Shown piece by piece: positions 8,252-16,607 of a stretch of DNA of 64,000 nt. The notes beneath the pieces were generated by a model, which had not been told where the DNA came from, made no database searches, and saw only the letters and a program-made list of their open reading frames with translations. The stretch comes from Nonomuraea jiangxiensis (GTDB lineage Bacteria > Actinomycetota > Actinomycetes > Streptosporangiales > Streptosporangiaceae). The stretch lies in contig NZ_FNDJ01000002.1 of the NCBI RefSeq assembly GCF_900099965.1, positions 645,433 to 709,432 on the forward strand, read 5' to 3'. Numbering within the stretch: the first letter of the stretch is position 1; each line of letters opens with the position of its first letter. The position numbers and the translations under genes are program-made.

Positions 8252-9222
8252 TGCGTCACACCACCCTCGGCTCCAGCGGCTGCTCGGTCTCCCGGGTCGC
8301 GCTGGGCACGATGACCTTCGGCCAGAAGACCCCGGAAGCGGAGGCGTTCGCGCAGCTCGACCGCTTCGTCGAGGTGGGCGGCACGCTCGTGGACACCGCC
8401 GACTCCTACGGGGAGGGCGCGAGCGAGCGCATCGTCGGCCGCTGGATCGCGAGCAGGCCGGCGCACGTACGCGATGGGATCGTGCTCGCGACCAAGGCGC
8501 GCTTCCCCACCGGGCCCGGCACGAACGACGTCGGGCTGTCCCGCAAGCACCTCGCCCGCGCCCTGGACGGGTCCCTCACCCGGCTCGGCGTCGAGACGAT
8601 CGACCTCTACCAGGCGCACGCTTTCGACCCGTACACCCCGATCGAGGAGACCCTGGGGTTCCTCGACGACGCGGTGGCGGCCGGCAAGATCCACTACGTC
8701 GGGCTCTCCAACTACACCGCCTGGCAGGTGCAGCGGGTCGTGGACGTGGCGTCGTTCCGCGGCCTCGTCGGCCCGAGCGCCCTGCAGGCGCAGTACAACC
8801 TGCTCACCCGCGAGCTCGAATGGGAGATCATCCCGGCGCTCGAAGCCAACGGCCTGGGGCTGCTGGTCTGGTCGCCGCTGGCGGCCGGGGTGCTGACGGG
8901 CCGGCTCGACGGGGTGCCCGCCGCCCGGCGGGAGCAGGCGCGGGCGGTGCTCGACGCGCTCGGCTCGATCGCCGAGCGGCGCGACGTCTCCTCCGGCCGC
9001 GTCGCCCTCGCCTGGCTCGCCGCGCAGCCCGCCGTGACCTCGGTGATCCTCGGTGCCCGCACCATGGAGCAGCTGGAGGACAACCTCGCCGCCTTCGACC
9101 TGGTGCTCGACGACGAGGAGTGCGCCCGGCTGGCCGCGGCCGGCGAACCCGTCATCGGCGACTACCCGTACGGAGCGCGCGGCCTGGAGCAGCGCCGTCG
9201 CCGGCTTGAGGGCGGCCGATAG
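8251..9222 (+). CDS. Aldo/keto reductase
   Basis: NADPH-dependent oxidoreductase of the AKR superfamily (TIM barrel, 323 residues). The tetrad is recognisable: Asp in DTADSYGEGASE, Tyr in the same segment, Lys in VLATKARFPTG, with the usual His replaced or displaced in DLYQAHAFDPYTP. The NADP-binding end is visible in VILGARTMEQLEDNL. Start ATG at 8251 overlaps the dehydrogenase stop; a GTG one codon earlier is an alternative. Position between the acid-sugar enzymes and the sugar importer suggests that it interconverts a sugar and its polyol, lactone or keto form in the same pathway. The stop is followed by operator O2 and a likely second promoter. Confidence 0.88.
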   Translation: MRHTTLGSSGCSVSRVALGTMTFGQKTPEAEAFAQLDRFVEVGGTLVDTADSYGEGASERIVGRWIASRPAHVRDGIVLATKARFPTGPGTNDVGLSRKHLARALDGSLTRLGVETIDLYQAHAFDPYTPIEETLGFLDDAVAAGKIHYVGLSNYTAWQVQRVVDVASFRGLVGPSALQAQYNLLTRELEWEIIPALEANGLGLLVWSPLAAGVLTGRLDGVPAARREQARAVLDALGSIAERRDVSSGRVALAWLAAQPAVTSVILGARTMEQLEDNLAAFDLVLDDEECARLAAAGEPVIGDYPYGARGLEQRRRRLEGGR

Positions 9223-9257
9223 CTCGTGGACAGCAGAAATTCAGCACCAACGTCACT

Positions 9258-9286
9258 CACCAGACGTCTGATGTCAGCGGTCAGAC
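9258..9286. promoter_or_regulatory. GntR-type operator upstream of the sugar ABC importer (O2)
   Basis: Contains the palindrome CACCAGAC|GTCTGATG (9258-9273, one mismatch) and a further TCAGAC at 9281-9286, which pairs with GTCTGA at 9266-9271 across 9 nt. The same half-site forms O1 before the GntR gene. It lies between the reductase stop and the lipoprotein start, where an internal promoter would be expected. Confidence 0.65.
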
Positions 9287-9312
9287 GCCTTATCACGGCA
9301 AGGAAGGGCTCC

Positions 9313-10605
9313 ATGGGTACCCCACGCTCACTGCTCAGAAGAGGCGCGCTGCCGGCCGCCGGCGCCGCCCTCGTCCTGCTCGGTGTCACCGCCTGCTCGG
9401 GCGGAGGCTCCGATTCCGGCGACGGCCCGCAGACGGTGACGCTCTGGGTGGCCTCGCCGACCGAGGCGTTCTCCAGCGCCCTGGTGGACGCCTACAACAA
9501 GACCCACAAGAACCAGGTCAAGGTCACCGGCATCCCCGACGACGGTTTCCTGCAGAAGATCGGGACCGCCGCGGGCGCCCGCTCGTTGCCGGACATCGTC
9601 GTCTCCGACGTCGTCTACCTGCCCAACTACACGAGCAAGGGCGTCTTCCTCGACCTCACCAGCCGCATCAAGGCGCTGCCGTTCGCGTCGAGCGTCGCGC
9701 CCGCGCACGTCCAGGCCGGCACCTGGGAGGGCAAGCAGTACGCCGTCCCGCACAAGCTCGCCTCCTCGGTGCTCTTCTACAACAAGGACCTGTTCAAGAA
9801 GGCCGGCCTCGACCCGGAGAAGCCGCCGGCCGACTTCGAGGAGCTGCTCGCCGACGCCAAGAAGATCCGCGCGCTCGGGCCGGACACCTACGGCTACGAC
9901 TTCGGCGGCAACTGCGGCGGCTGCACCGCGTACACGATGATGCCGTTCATGTGGGCGGGCGGCGCCGACGTGCTCGCCGACCAGGGCAAGACGGCGAACT
10001 TCGGCAACGACACCGTCAAGCAGGTCTTCGGCCTCTACAAGCAGCTGTGGGACGCCGGCGTCATGCCCGCCAACGCCCAGACGCAGGACGGCTCGACCTG
10101 GGCCAACAACTTCGTCTCCGGCCACGTCGGCATGATGGCGCAGGGCTCGGCCATCGTCGGCGACCTGCAGAAGCAGACCGGGTTCGACTGGGGTGTCACC
10201 CGGATCATGTCGCCGGACGGCTCGGGCACCTCGACCTTCGTCGGCGGCGACGCGGCCGCGATCTCGGCGACGTCCGAGCACGCGGACGCCGCCTGGGACT
10301 TCCTCAGCTGGACGCTGCAGGACAAGCAGCAGGTCGACATCGTCGCCAAGAACGGCGACCTGCCCGTGCGCACCGACCTCGCCGGCAACCCGAACACGGC
10401 CAAGGACCCGCGCACGAAGTTCATCATGGACGGCGTCGCGGGCGGCAAGACCCCGTTCGCGCTGCCCTTCGGCCAGGCCTTCAACGACCCGACCGGTCCG
10501 TGGATCGCGATGGTCCGCGGCGCCGTCTTCGGCGCGAACCCGGACGACGCGATCGCCAAGGGCCAGCAGGCGATCCAGAAGGCGCTGGACAACGCGCAGC
10601 AGTAG
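9313..10605 (+). CDS. Sugar ABC transporter substrate-binding lipoprotein (family 1)
   Basis: Extracytoplasmic binding protein that delivers a carbohydrate to the two permeases downstream. The 430-residue precursor has twin-Arg-like RR, a hydrophobic core and lipobox GVTAC with Cys28 as the lipidation site. The mature part shows the family 1 pattern (VTLWVASPTEAFSSALVDAY; AVPHKLASSVLFYNKDLFKK). The ATG at 9313 has AAGGAAGG upstream; the open frame extends to a GTG at 9226, but that would put the signal peptide internally and cross O2. No ATPase gene is adjacent, so a shared MsiK-type ATPase elsewhere probably energises uptake, as is common in actinobacteria. Confidence 0.92.
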   Translation: MGTPRSLLRRGALPAAGAALVLLGVTACSGGGSDSGDGPQTVTLWVASPTEAFSSALVDAYNKTHKNQVKVTGIPDDGFLQKIGTAAGARSLPDIVVSDVVYLPNYTSKGVFLDLTSRIKALPFASSVAPAHVQAGTWEGKQYAVPHKLASSVLFYNKDLFKKAGLDPEKPPADFEELLADAKKIRALGPDTYGYDFGGNCGGCTAYTMMPFMWAGGADVLADQGKTANFGNDTVKQVFGLYKQLWDAGVMPANAQTQDGSTWANNFVSGHVGMMAQGSAIVGDLQKQTGFDWGVTRIMSPDGSGTSTFVGGDAAAISATSEHADAAWDFLSWTLQDKQQVDIVAKNGDLPVRTDLAGNPNTAKDPRTKFIMDGVAGGKTPFALPFGQAFNDPTGPWIAMVRGAVFGANPDDAIAKGQQAIQKALDNAQQ

Positions 10606-10667
10606 CACACCCCGCGGCGCCGTCCTCCGGCGGAGGCAGGGCGGCCCGCCCGCACGGGAGCAGGACC

Positions 10668-11552
10668 ATGGCAGTCTCCAAGTCAACAGCACACGCCGGG
10701 AGGACCGGGGCGCTCTTCGTCGCTCCCGCCGGCCTCCTCACGCTCGTACTCTTCGTGATCCCGCTCGGCATCCTCGTCTGGATGTCGCTGCAGGACTATC
10801 CGCTGCTCGGCAAGCCCACCTTCACCGGGTTCGACAACTATCTCGACATCCCGGGCAACGAGGTCTTCATCCAGGCGATCGGCTTCACGCTCGCCTACAC
10901 CGTCGTCACGACGGTCGTCATGTTCCTCATCTCGTTCGTGCTCGTCGCGATCGCGAACAGCCGCAGGCGCGCGACGAAGTTCTACCGTACGAGCTACTTC
11001 CTGCCGTACGTCGTCGGCACGGCGGCGGCGACCCTGCTCTGGTTCGTCGACTCCGACCCCGTCATCGGCGTGTTCAACCAGGTGCTCGTCGGGCTGCACC
11101 TCGTGGACAAGCCCATCGCGTTCCTCGCCAGCCCGACGCTCGCGTTCTGGTCGATCATCGTCCTGGTGTCCTGGAAGTTCATGGGCTTCCAGGTGATCGT
11201 GCTGCTCATGGGCCTGCAGTCGATCCCGACCGCGCTGTTCGAGGCCGCGCGGGTGGACGGGGCCAGCCGGTGGCAGCAGCTGCGCTTCATCACGATCCCG
11301 TCGCTGCGGCCGACGCTCGCGCTGCTGTTCATCCTGTCGGTGACGGGCTCGCTGCTGGCCTTCGACCAGTTCCTCATCCTGACCAAGGGAGGGCCGGACA
11401 ACAGCACGGTGAGCGTCGTCTTCGCCGTCTACAACACGGCCTTCGTCAACTTCGACATGGGCAAGGCCGCGGCACTGTCGGTCGTGCTGCTCGTCGTGCT
11501 GCTGCTCATCAGCGCGATCCAGCTACCGTTGCTGCGCCGGAAAGACGTCTGA
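10668..11552 (+). CDS. Sugar ABC transporter permease (MalF-like)
   Basis: Inner-membrane subunit of the carbohydrate importer, 294 residues, six predicted transmembrane spans. The cytoplasmic EAA loop is clear: EAARVDGASRWQQLRFITIP, which docks to the ATPase. The ATG at 10668 is preceded by GGGAGCAGG. It lies 62 nt after the binding-protein gene and 2 nt before the second permease, so one transcript is expected. Substrate is not deducible from the permease; GH127 downstream suggests an arabinose-containing oligosaccharide or a related glycoside. Confidence 0.92.
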   Translation: MAVSKSTAHAGRTGALFVAPAGLLTLVLFVIPLGILVWMSLQDYPLLGKPTFTGFDNYLDIPGNEVFIQAIGFTLAYTVVTTVVMFLISFVLVAIANSRRRATKFYRTSYFLPYVVGTAAATLLWFVDSDPVIGVFNQVLVGLHLVDKPIAFLASPTLAFWSIIVLVSWKFMGFQVIVLLMGLQSIPTALFEAARVDGASRWQQLRFITIPSLRPTLALLFILSVTGSLLAFDQFLILTKGGPDNSTVSVVFAVYNTAFVNFDMGKAAALSVVLLVVLLLISAIQLPLLRRKDV

Positions 11553-11554
11553 CC

Positions 11555-12424
11555 ATGGCCATCCGCAACCCCTCCGTCCCGGCCACGCTGTGGTCCGGTG
11601 CCAGGACCGGCGCCTTCCACCTCGTCGCGGGCGTCCTGGCCGTACTGTTCCTGTTCCCGCTGCTGTGGGCGGTGCTCAACTCGCTCAAGAGCCCCACCGA
11701 GGCGAACGCGAGCCCGCCGACCTTCCTGCCGAGCTCGCTCTCACTGGGCAACTACGAGACGCTCGGCAAGTACGGCGCGGGGATCGCCGCGTACACGGGC
11801 AACAGCCTGCTCGTCGCGCTCGTCACCGTCGGGGGCACCGTCGTCTTCTCGGTGCTGGCCGGTTACGGCTTCTCCCGCTACGAGTTCCGGGGGAAGAACC
11901 TCACCTTCGTCACCATCCTGGCGATCCTGATGGTGCCGTACGCGACGATGCTGCTGCCGCTCTACCTGCTGCTCGGCGTGCTCGGGCTGCAGGACTCCCT
12001 CATCGGGCTCGGGCTCGTCCTGGTGATGTTCCAGCTGCCGTTCGGCGTGCTCATCATGCGCAACGCCTTCGACTCGATCCCGCGCGAGCTGGAGGAGGCC
12101 GCCTTCCTGGACGGCGCGGGGGCGCTCGGGGCGCTCCGGCACGTCTCGCTGCGCATCGTGACGCCCGGCGTGGTGACCGTGGGCCTGTTCGCGTTCCTGG
12201 CCTCGTGGAACGAGTTCCTCGCGCCGCTCATCTTTCTCAACACCGGGGACAAGTTCACGCTGCCGCTCATGCTCGTCAGCGTGCGCGAGGGCACCTTCGG
12301 TCAGATCGACTTCGGCGCGCTGCAGGCCGGCATCGTCGTCGCGATGGTCCCGTGCGTGGCGCTGTACCTCGTACTGAACCGCTACTACGTCACCGGCCTG
12401 CTCAACGGCGCGCTGCGCGGCTGA
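11555..12424 (+). CDS. Sugar ABC transporter permease (MalG-like)
   Basis: Second membrane subunit of the importer, 289 residues, six predicted spans. The EAA loop reads LEEAAFLDGAGALGALRHV, and the C-terminal span ends with NRYYVTGLLNGALRG, typical of MalG-type proteins. It starts 2 nt after the MalF-like stop, indicating translational coupling, and is followed after 30 nt by the GH127 gene. Together with the lipoprotein it makes a CUT1-type importer lacking a dedicated ATPase. Confidence 0.92.
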   Translation: MAIRNPSVPATLWSGARTGAFHLVAGVLAVLFLFPLLWAVLNSLKSPTEANASPPTFLPSSLSLGNYETLGKYGAGIAAYTGNSLLVALVTVGGTVVFSVLAGYGFSRYEFRGKNLTFVTILAILMVPYATMLLPLYLLLGVLGLQDSLIGLGLVLVMFQLPFGVLIMRNAFDSIPRELEEAAFLDGAGALGALRHVSLRIVTPGVVTVGLFAFLASWNEFLAPLIFLNTGDKFTLPLMLVSVREGTFGQIDFGALQAGIVVAMVPCVALYLVLNRYYVTGLLNGALRG

Positions 12425-12454
12425 TCCCGCCCGCCCCGACCTCGAAGGACCGCC

Positions 12455-14398
12455 ATGAACACTGAAGAGATCGTCGCGCCCTGCTCGCCCCGCTCCGGCG
12501 CGCACCTGGCCCTGCGACCGCTGTCGATGGAGCGGGTACGGATCACCGACGGCCACTGGGCCCGCTGGCAGCGCGACAACCGCACCGTGACCGCGCCGCA
12601 CGCGATGCGCTGGCTGGAGCAGGACGGCGTGCTGGACAACTTCCGCCGGCTGGTGGACCCCGCGGTCACCGCCGAGCGCCGCGGCTGGGTGTTCTGCGAC
12701 TCCGACCTGTACAAGGTGCTCGAAGGGATCGGCTGGGACCTGTCCCACGGCCCGTCCGAGGAGTTCGGCCGCTTCGTCGCCGACTCCGTCGAGCTGCTGG
12801 AACGGGTGCGGGAGGACGACGGCTACCTCAACACCTTCGTCCAGGCCGGTCTCAAGGACCGCTACGCCGACCTCACCCGGGGGCACGAGCTCTACTGCGC
12901 CGGCCACCTCATCCAGGCGGGCATCGCGCTCGCGCGCACCACCGGGGACGAGAGCCTGCTCGCCATCGGCCGGCGTTTCGCCGACCACCTGGTGGCCGAG
13001 TTCGGCGAGGGCCGGCGGGCCGACACCGACGGCCATCCCGAGATCGAGACCGCCCTGGTCGAGCTCTACCGGCACACGGGGGAGCGCGCCTACCTGGACC
13101 TCGCCAGGCAGCTCATCGACGTGCGCGGGCACGGGGTGATCGGCCCGGGGCTCTTCGGCCCGGCCTACTTCCAGGACACGGTGCCCGTACGCGACCAGGA
13201 CACGGTCGTCGGGCACGCCGTACGGGCCCTGTACCTGCTCTGCGGGGTGGTCGACGTCTACCTGGAGACCGGCGAGGACGCGCTGCTGCAGGCCGCGCGG
13301 CGGCAGTGGCGGTCCATGGTCGGCGAGAAGACCTACCTCACCGGCGCGGTCGGATCCCGTTTCGAGGGCGAGGCGTTCGGTGACCGCTTCGAGCTGCCGC
13401 CGGACCTCATCTACGGCGAGACCTGCGCGTCGATCGCGAGCCTCATGCTGAGCTGGCGGCTGCTGCTCGCCACCGGGGACGGCGCCCACGCGGACCTCAT
13501 CGAGCGCATCCTTCACAACGCCTTCGCCGGCTCGACCTCGCTCGGCCGCGACGGGTTCTTCTACGTCAACCCGCTGCAGCGGCGCTCGCCCCGGCCGCCC
13601 GCGCCCGCCGGCGGCAAACCGTTGCGCACCGACGCCCCCGGCACCCGCGCGGAGTGGTACGACGTCGCCTGCTGCCCGCCCAACATCCTGCGCACGGTCG
13701 CCTCACTCGGCGGCTACCTCGCCACCTCCGACGACCGCGGCGTGCAGCTGCACCTCTACATGCCCTCCAGCGTTCACGCCGAGCCGGCCGCCGGCGAGGT
13801 CGCGCTGTCGGTGGCGACCCGGTACCCGGAGGACGGCGTGGTCCGCGTGACGGTCGAGCGCACTCCCGCGAGCCCGTGGGCACTGTCCCTGCGGGTGCCG
13901 TCCTGGTGCCGGCAGCCTGCGCTCACCGTCGCGGGCGCGGCCGTGCCCGCCGAGCGGGACGAGCGCGGCTACGTCGTCGTCGAGCGCGAGTGGGCCGAGG
14001 GCGACGTGGTCGTGCTCGACCTGCCCATGCCGGCGCGGCTGACCGCCCCGCACCCCGCCGTGGACGCGGTACGCGGCCAGGTCGCGATCGAGCGCGGGCC
14101 CGTCGTCTACTGCTTGGAGAGCGTCGGCGGCGCGCTGGACCTGGACGCGGTCGAGGTCGTCGTGGGCGCGGAGTTGCGGGTCGAACGGGACGCTGACCTG
14201 TTCGGCGGCACGACCGTGGTGCGGGCCGAGGGGCGCCTGCGCGACGACTCGGCCTGGGCGGGGGAGGGCTGGGCGGAGGTCGCCACGGCCCCGGCCGCCG
14301 CCGGGCGGCCCATCGAGCTGACGGCGATCCCGTACCGGTTGTGGGCGAACCGCGGATCCTCCACGATGCGAACCTGGATCCCGGCCGCCCGCACCTGA
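12455..14398 (+). CDS. GH127-family glycoside hydrolase (beta-L-arabinofuranosidase-like)
   Basis: Predicted cytoplasmic exo-glycosidase (no signal peptide), 647 residues, the usual length for GH127 (former DUF1680). The zinc-cysteine active site of the family is complete: Glu322 and Cys324 in GETCAS, and Cys406-Cys407 in CCPPN. In characterised GH127 enzymes one of these cysteines is the nucleophile. An N-terminal alpha6/alpha6 barrel and C-terminal beta domains fit the length. The start is an ATG after GAAGGACC. Being last in the importer operon, it likely releases L-arabinofuranose or a similar residue from the imported oligosaccharide, feeding the reductase, dehydrogenase and kinase upstream. 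The actual linkage is unknown, since the family also includes other specificities. Confidence 0.9.
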   Translation: MNTEEIVAPCSPRSGAHLALRPLSMERVRITDGHWARWQRDNRTVTAPHAMRWLEQDGVLDNFRRLVDPAVTAERRGWVFCDSDLYKVLEGIGWDLSHGPSEEFGRFVADSVELLERVREDDGYLNTFVQAGLKDRYADLTRGHELYCAGHLIQAGIALARTTGDESLLAIGRRFADHLVAEFGEGRRADTDGHPEIETALVELYRHTGERAYLDLARQLIDVRGHGVIGPGLFGPAYFQDTVPVRDQDTVVGHAVRALYLLCGVVDVYLETGEDALLQAARRQWRSMVGEKTYLTGAVGSRFEGEAFGDRFELPPDLIYGETCASIASLMLSWRLLLATGDGAHADLIERILHNAFAGSTSLGRDGFFYVNPLQRRSPRPPAPAGGKPLRTDAPGTRAEWYDVACCPPNILRTVASLGGYLATSDDRGVQLHLYMPSSVHAEPAAGEVALSVATRYPEDGVVRVTVERTPASPWALSLRVPSWCRQPALTVAGAAVPAERDERGYVVVEREWAEGDVVVLDLPMPARLTAPHPAVDAVRGQVAIERGPVVYCLESVGGALDLDAVEVVVGAELRVERDADLFGGTTVVRAEGRLRDDSAWAGEGWAEVATAPAAAGRPIELTAIPYRLWANRGSSTMRTWIPAART

Positions 14399-14552
14399 TC
14401 CGCTCCCGGAACCCCTCCGCCGCACCCGCCTCCGCCGCACCTGCCTCCGCCGCACCTGCCTCCGCCTCGGGCGCACCGCCTCGCGCTCGCTCCGCCTGTG
14501 CCAACCGCGTGGGTTGACTTCGAGCGCGCTCTAAAAACTAGCGTCACTGTTC
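14399..14552. repeat. Intergenic 15-bp repeats after the GH127 gene
   Basis: The stretch begins with about three imperfect copies of CCTCCGCCGCACCTG (14415-14465). They follow the GH127 stop and could mark a former longer C-terminus or slippage-prone intergenic DNA. The remainder holds the likely promoter of the following MFS gene. Confidence 0.6.
14514..14544 (+). promoter_or_regulatory. Possible promoter for the MFS gene at 14553
   Basis: TTGACT at 14514-14519 and TAGCGT at 14539-14544 are separated by 19 nt. The predicted transcript start would fall at or next to the ATG at 14553, and no ribosome site precedes that ATG, so a leaderless mRNA is plausible. The wide spacer and weak -10 keep confidence low. 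Confidence 0.35.
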
Positions 14553-16034
14553 ATGAGTGCTTCACGACAGTCGGAGGTGACGGCCCGCGGGGCGGAGCGG
14601 CGCGACGCGCCGGAGCTCAGCCGCCGCCGCAGGCTCCTCGTCCTCGCGATCTGCTGCGCCAGCATCGTCGTCGTGGTGATGGACATCTCCATCGTCACCG
14701 TCGCGCTGCCGGCGATCCGCCGTGACCTGGGCGCCTCGGTGGCGGGCCTGCAGTGGACGGTCGACGCCTACACCCTCGTGCTGGCCAGTTTCCTGCTGCT
14801 GGCCGGGTCCACCGCCGACCGGGTGGGCCGGCGGCGCGTCTTCCAGATCGGCCTGGCCGCCTTCGGGCTCGGCTCGCTGCTGTGCGGCCTGGCGCCGAGC
14901 ATCGGCTGGTTGATCGCGGCGCGGGCGCTGCAGGCCGTCGGCGGCACCATGCTCAACCCGGTGGCGATGGCGATCGTGGCCAACACGTTCCACGAACCGG
15001 CCGAGCGGGCCCGGGCCATCGGCGTGTTCGGCTCGATGTCGGGGCTGGCGCTGGCGCTGGGGCCCATCCTCGGCGGCGTCCTGGTGGACGGCCTCGGCTG
15101 GCACGCCATCTTCTGGATCAACGTGCCGATCGTGGCCGCCGCGATCGTGTGCGCCGCGCTGTTCGTGCCCGAGTCCCGTGCCGCCAGGGCGCGCCGGTTC
15201 GACCCGGTGGGGCAGGTCCTGGTGGCCGTCGTGCTGGGCAGCCTCGTCTACGCGATCATCGAGTCCAGGTCGCTGGGCTGGACCTCGCCGGTCATCCTCG
15301 GCCTGCTGGCCGTCGCCGTGCTCGCCACCCTGGGCCTGCTCGGCTACGAACCGCGCCGCGCCGACCCGCTGCTTGAGCTGCGCTTCTTCCACAGCGTGCC
15401 GTTCAGCGCAGCGATCTCGATGGCGCTGTTCGGGTTGTGCGGATTCGGCGCCTTCCTGTTCGTGACCACCCAGTATCTGCAGGACGTACGCGGTATGACG
15501 GCGCTGACGGCCGGGCTGTGCCTGCTCCCGGTCGGGGCGTTGATCATCGTGCTCTCCCCGCTCACGGGGCGGTTGATCGGCACGCGCGGGCCGCGGCTGC
15601 CGCTGGTGGTCGCCGGGACCGCACTGGCCCTGGGCGGCGGCGCGTCGCTCTGGCTCGGACCGGCCACCCCGCTCCCGGCCGTGCTCGCGATCTACCTGCT
15701 GTTCGGCCTCTTCCTGGGCACCGTCAACCCGCCGATCACCAACACGGCGGTCTCCGGGATGCCCCGTTCGATGGCCGGCGTGGCAGCCTCGCTGGCCTCG
15801 GCCGGCCGCCAGACCGGCACCACGCTGGGGGTCGCGATCTCCGGAACGATCGTGGGCTCGGCCGCGTCCAGCGGCGGGACGGCGTTCACTGGCGCGGCGC
15901 ACGGCGTGTGGTGGCTGCTGCTCGGTCTCGGCCTCGGCCTGCTGGCCCTGGGGCTCCTCAGCACCGGCCGCTGGGCCGTGGGCACCGCCGAGCGCGCGGC
16001 GGCCCTGCTCGACGCGCCGCCATCGCGGGCCTGA
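14553..16034 (+). CDS. MFS drug efflux transporter, DHA2 (14-TM) family
   Basis: Proton-coupled multidrug exporter of 493 residues with 14 hydrophobic spans. Motif D1 (MDISIVTVALPAI), motif A-like GSTADRVGRRRVFQ and motif C (GLALALGPILGG) are in the expected order. It precedes a MarR regulator and a DrrAB-type ABC exporter, forming a resistance or export module of two pump types. It is related to, but clearly distinct from, the pump at 3348-4745. The ATG has no Shine-Dalgarno sequence and may be translated from a leaderless transcript. Control by the MarR protein is inferred from adjacency. Confidence 0.87.
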   Translation: MSASRQSEVTARGAERRDAPELSRRRRLLVLAICCASIVVVVMDISIVTVALPAIRRDLGASVAGLQWTVDAYTLVLASFLLLAGSTADRVGRRRVFQIGLAAFGLGSLLCGLAPSIGWLIAARALQAVGGTMLNPVAMAIVANTFHEPAERARAIGVFGSMSGLALALGPILGGVLVDGLGWHAIFWINVPIVAAAIVCAALFVPESRAARARRFDPVGQVLVAVVLGSLVYAIIESRSLGWTSPVILGLLAVAVLATLGLLGYEPRRADPLLELRFFHSVPFSAAISMALFGLCGFGAFLFVTTQYLQDVRGMTALTAGLCLLPVGALIIVLSPLTGRLIGTRGPRLPLVVAGTALALGGGASLWLGPATPLPAVLAIYLLFGLFLGTVNPPITNTAVSGMPRSMAGVAASLASAGRQTGTTLGVAISGTIVGSAASSGGTAFTGAAHGVWWLLLGLGLGLLALGLLSTGRWAVGTAERAAALLDAPPSRA

Positions 16035-16134
16035 CACGCCGGCCGCCGCCATGGGATCGCCGCTGGCTGGTGTGGCGGGTCCGGGTTTCCGTGCAGGTGG
16101 TGGGGGTCGAATGGCTTTATGTCGTTAGCAGAGG

Positions 16135-16140
16135 TAATAT
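16135..16140 (+). promoter_or_regulatory. Likely -10 element (TAATAT) for the MarR gene
   Basis: TAATAT lies 8 nt before the ATG at 16149, the distance expected if transcription starts on the initiator codon. No convincing -35 hexamer was found. An AT-rich hexamer is rare in this DNA, which supports the reading. Confidence 0.4.
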
Positions 16141-16148
16141 TTCTGGAC

Positions 16149-16607
16149 ATGAGCCCTCCAGACCTCGCCGAAGATTTGATCTCTCTCATATCGGGCATCC
16201 AGCGGCTTGTTCGTAGAAGGTTGCTGCGTGACAACCCCGCGGCGCCGCGGTTGCGCGGTGCCCAGGTCGAGCTGTTGCGCCTGGTCGCCGACGCGCCCGG
16301 GATCGGCGTCTCGGCCGCCGCCAAGGAGCTCTACCTGGCGGGCAACTCCGTGTCCACGCTGGTCAACCAGCTCACCGCCGCCGGGCTCCTGCGCCGCGAA
16401 CCGGGTCAGGACGACCGCAGGTCCGCGCGGCTGCTGCCCACCCCGGTGGCCGAGGCCCGGCTGCGCGCCTGGGGAGAGCGCCGCGCCGCCCTCGTACGCG
16501 ACCACGTGGAACGGCTCGACGACGCCGACCAGGAGGCGCTGGCCGCCGCGCTCCCCGCCCTGCGCCGCCTCGCCGACGGCCTGCGGGAGGAGACCGGCCG
16601 GCCATGA
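16149..16607 (+). CDS. MarR-family transcriptional regulator
   Basis: Dimeric winged-helix repressor, 152 residues from the ATG at 16149. The DNA-binding part is seen in VELLRLVADAPGIGVSAAAK, LAGNSVSTLVNQLTAAGLL and the wing LRREPGQDDRRSARLLPT, where DxRxxx is the family wing signature. An in-frame ATG at 16119 would add ten residues but lies upstream of the probable -10 element, so the shorter start is preferred. The stop overlaps the next ATG as ATGA, so it is cotranslated with the ABC ATPase and likely regulates that exporter and perhaps the MFS pump upstream. The ligand is unknown. Confidence 0.85.
   Translation: MSPPDLAEDLISLISGIQRLVRRRLLRDNPAAPRLRGAQVELLRLVADAPGIGVSAAAKELYLAGNSVSTLVNQLTAAGLLRREPGQDDRRSARLLPTPVAEARLRAWGERRAALVRDHVERLDDADQEALAAALPALRRLADGLREETGRP

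Noticed and set aside
9226..9312. An upstream GTG start for the sugar-binding lipoprotein
   Set aside because: It would place the signal peptide 29 residues inside the protein and start within the operator region; ATG 9313 has a strong ribosome site.
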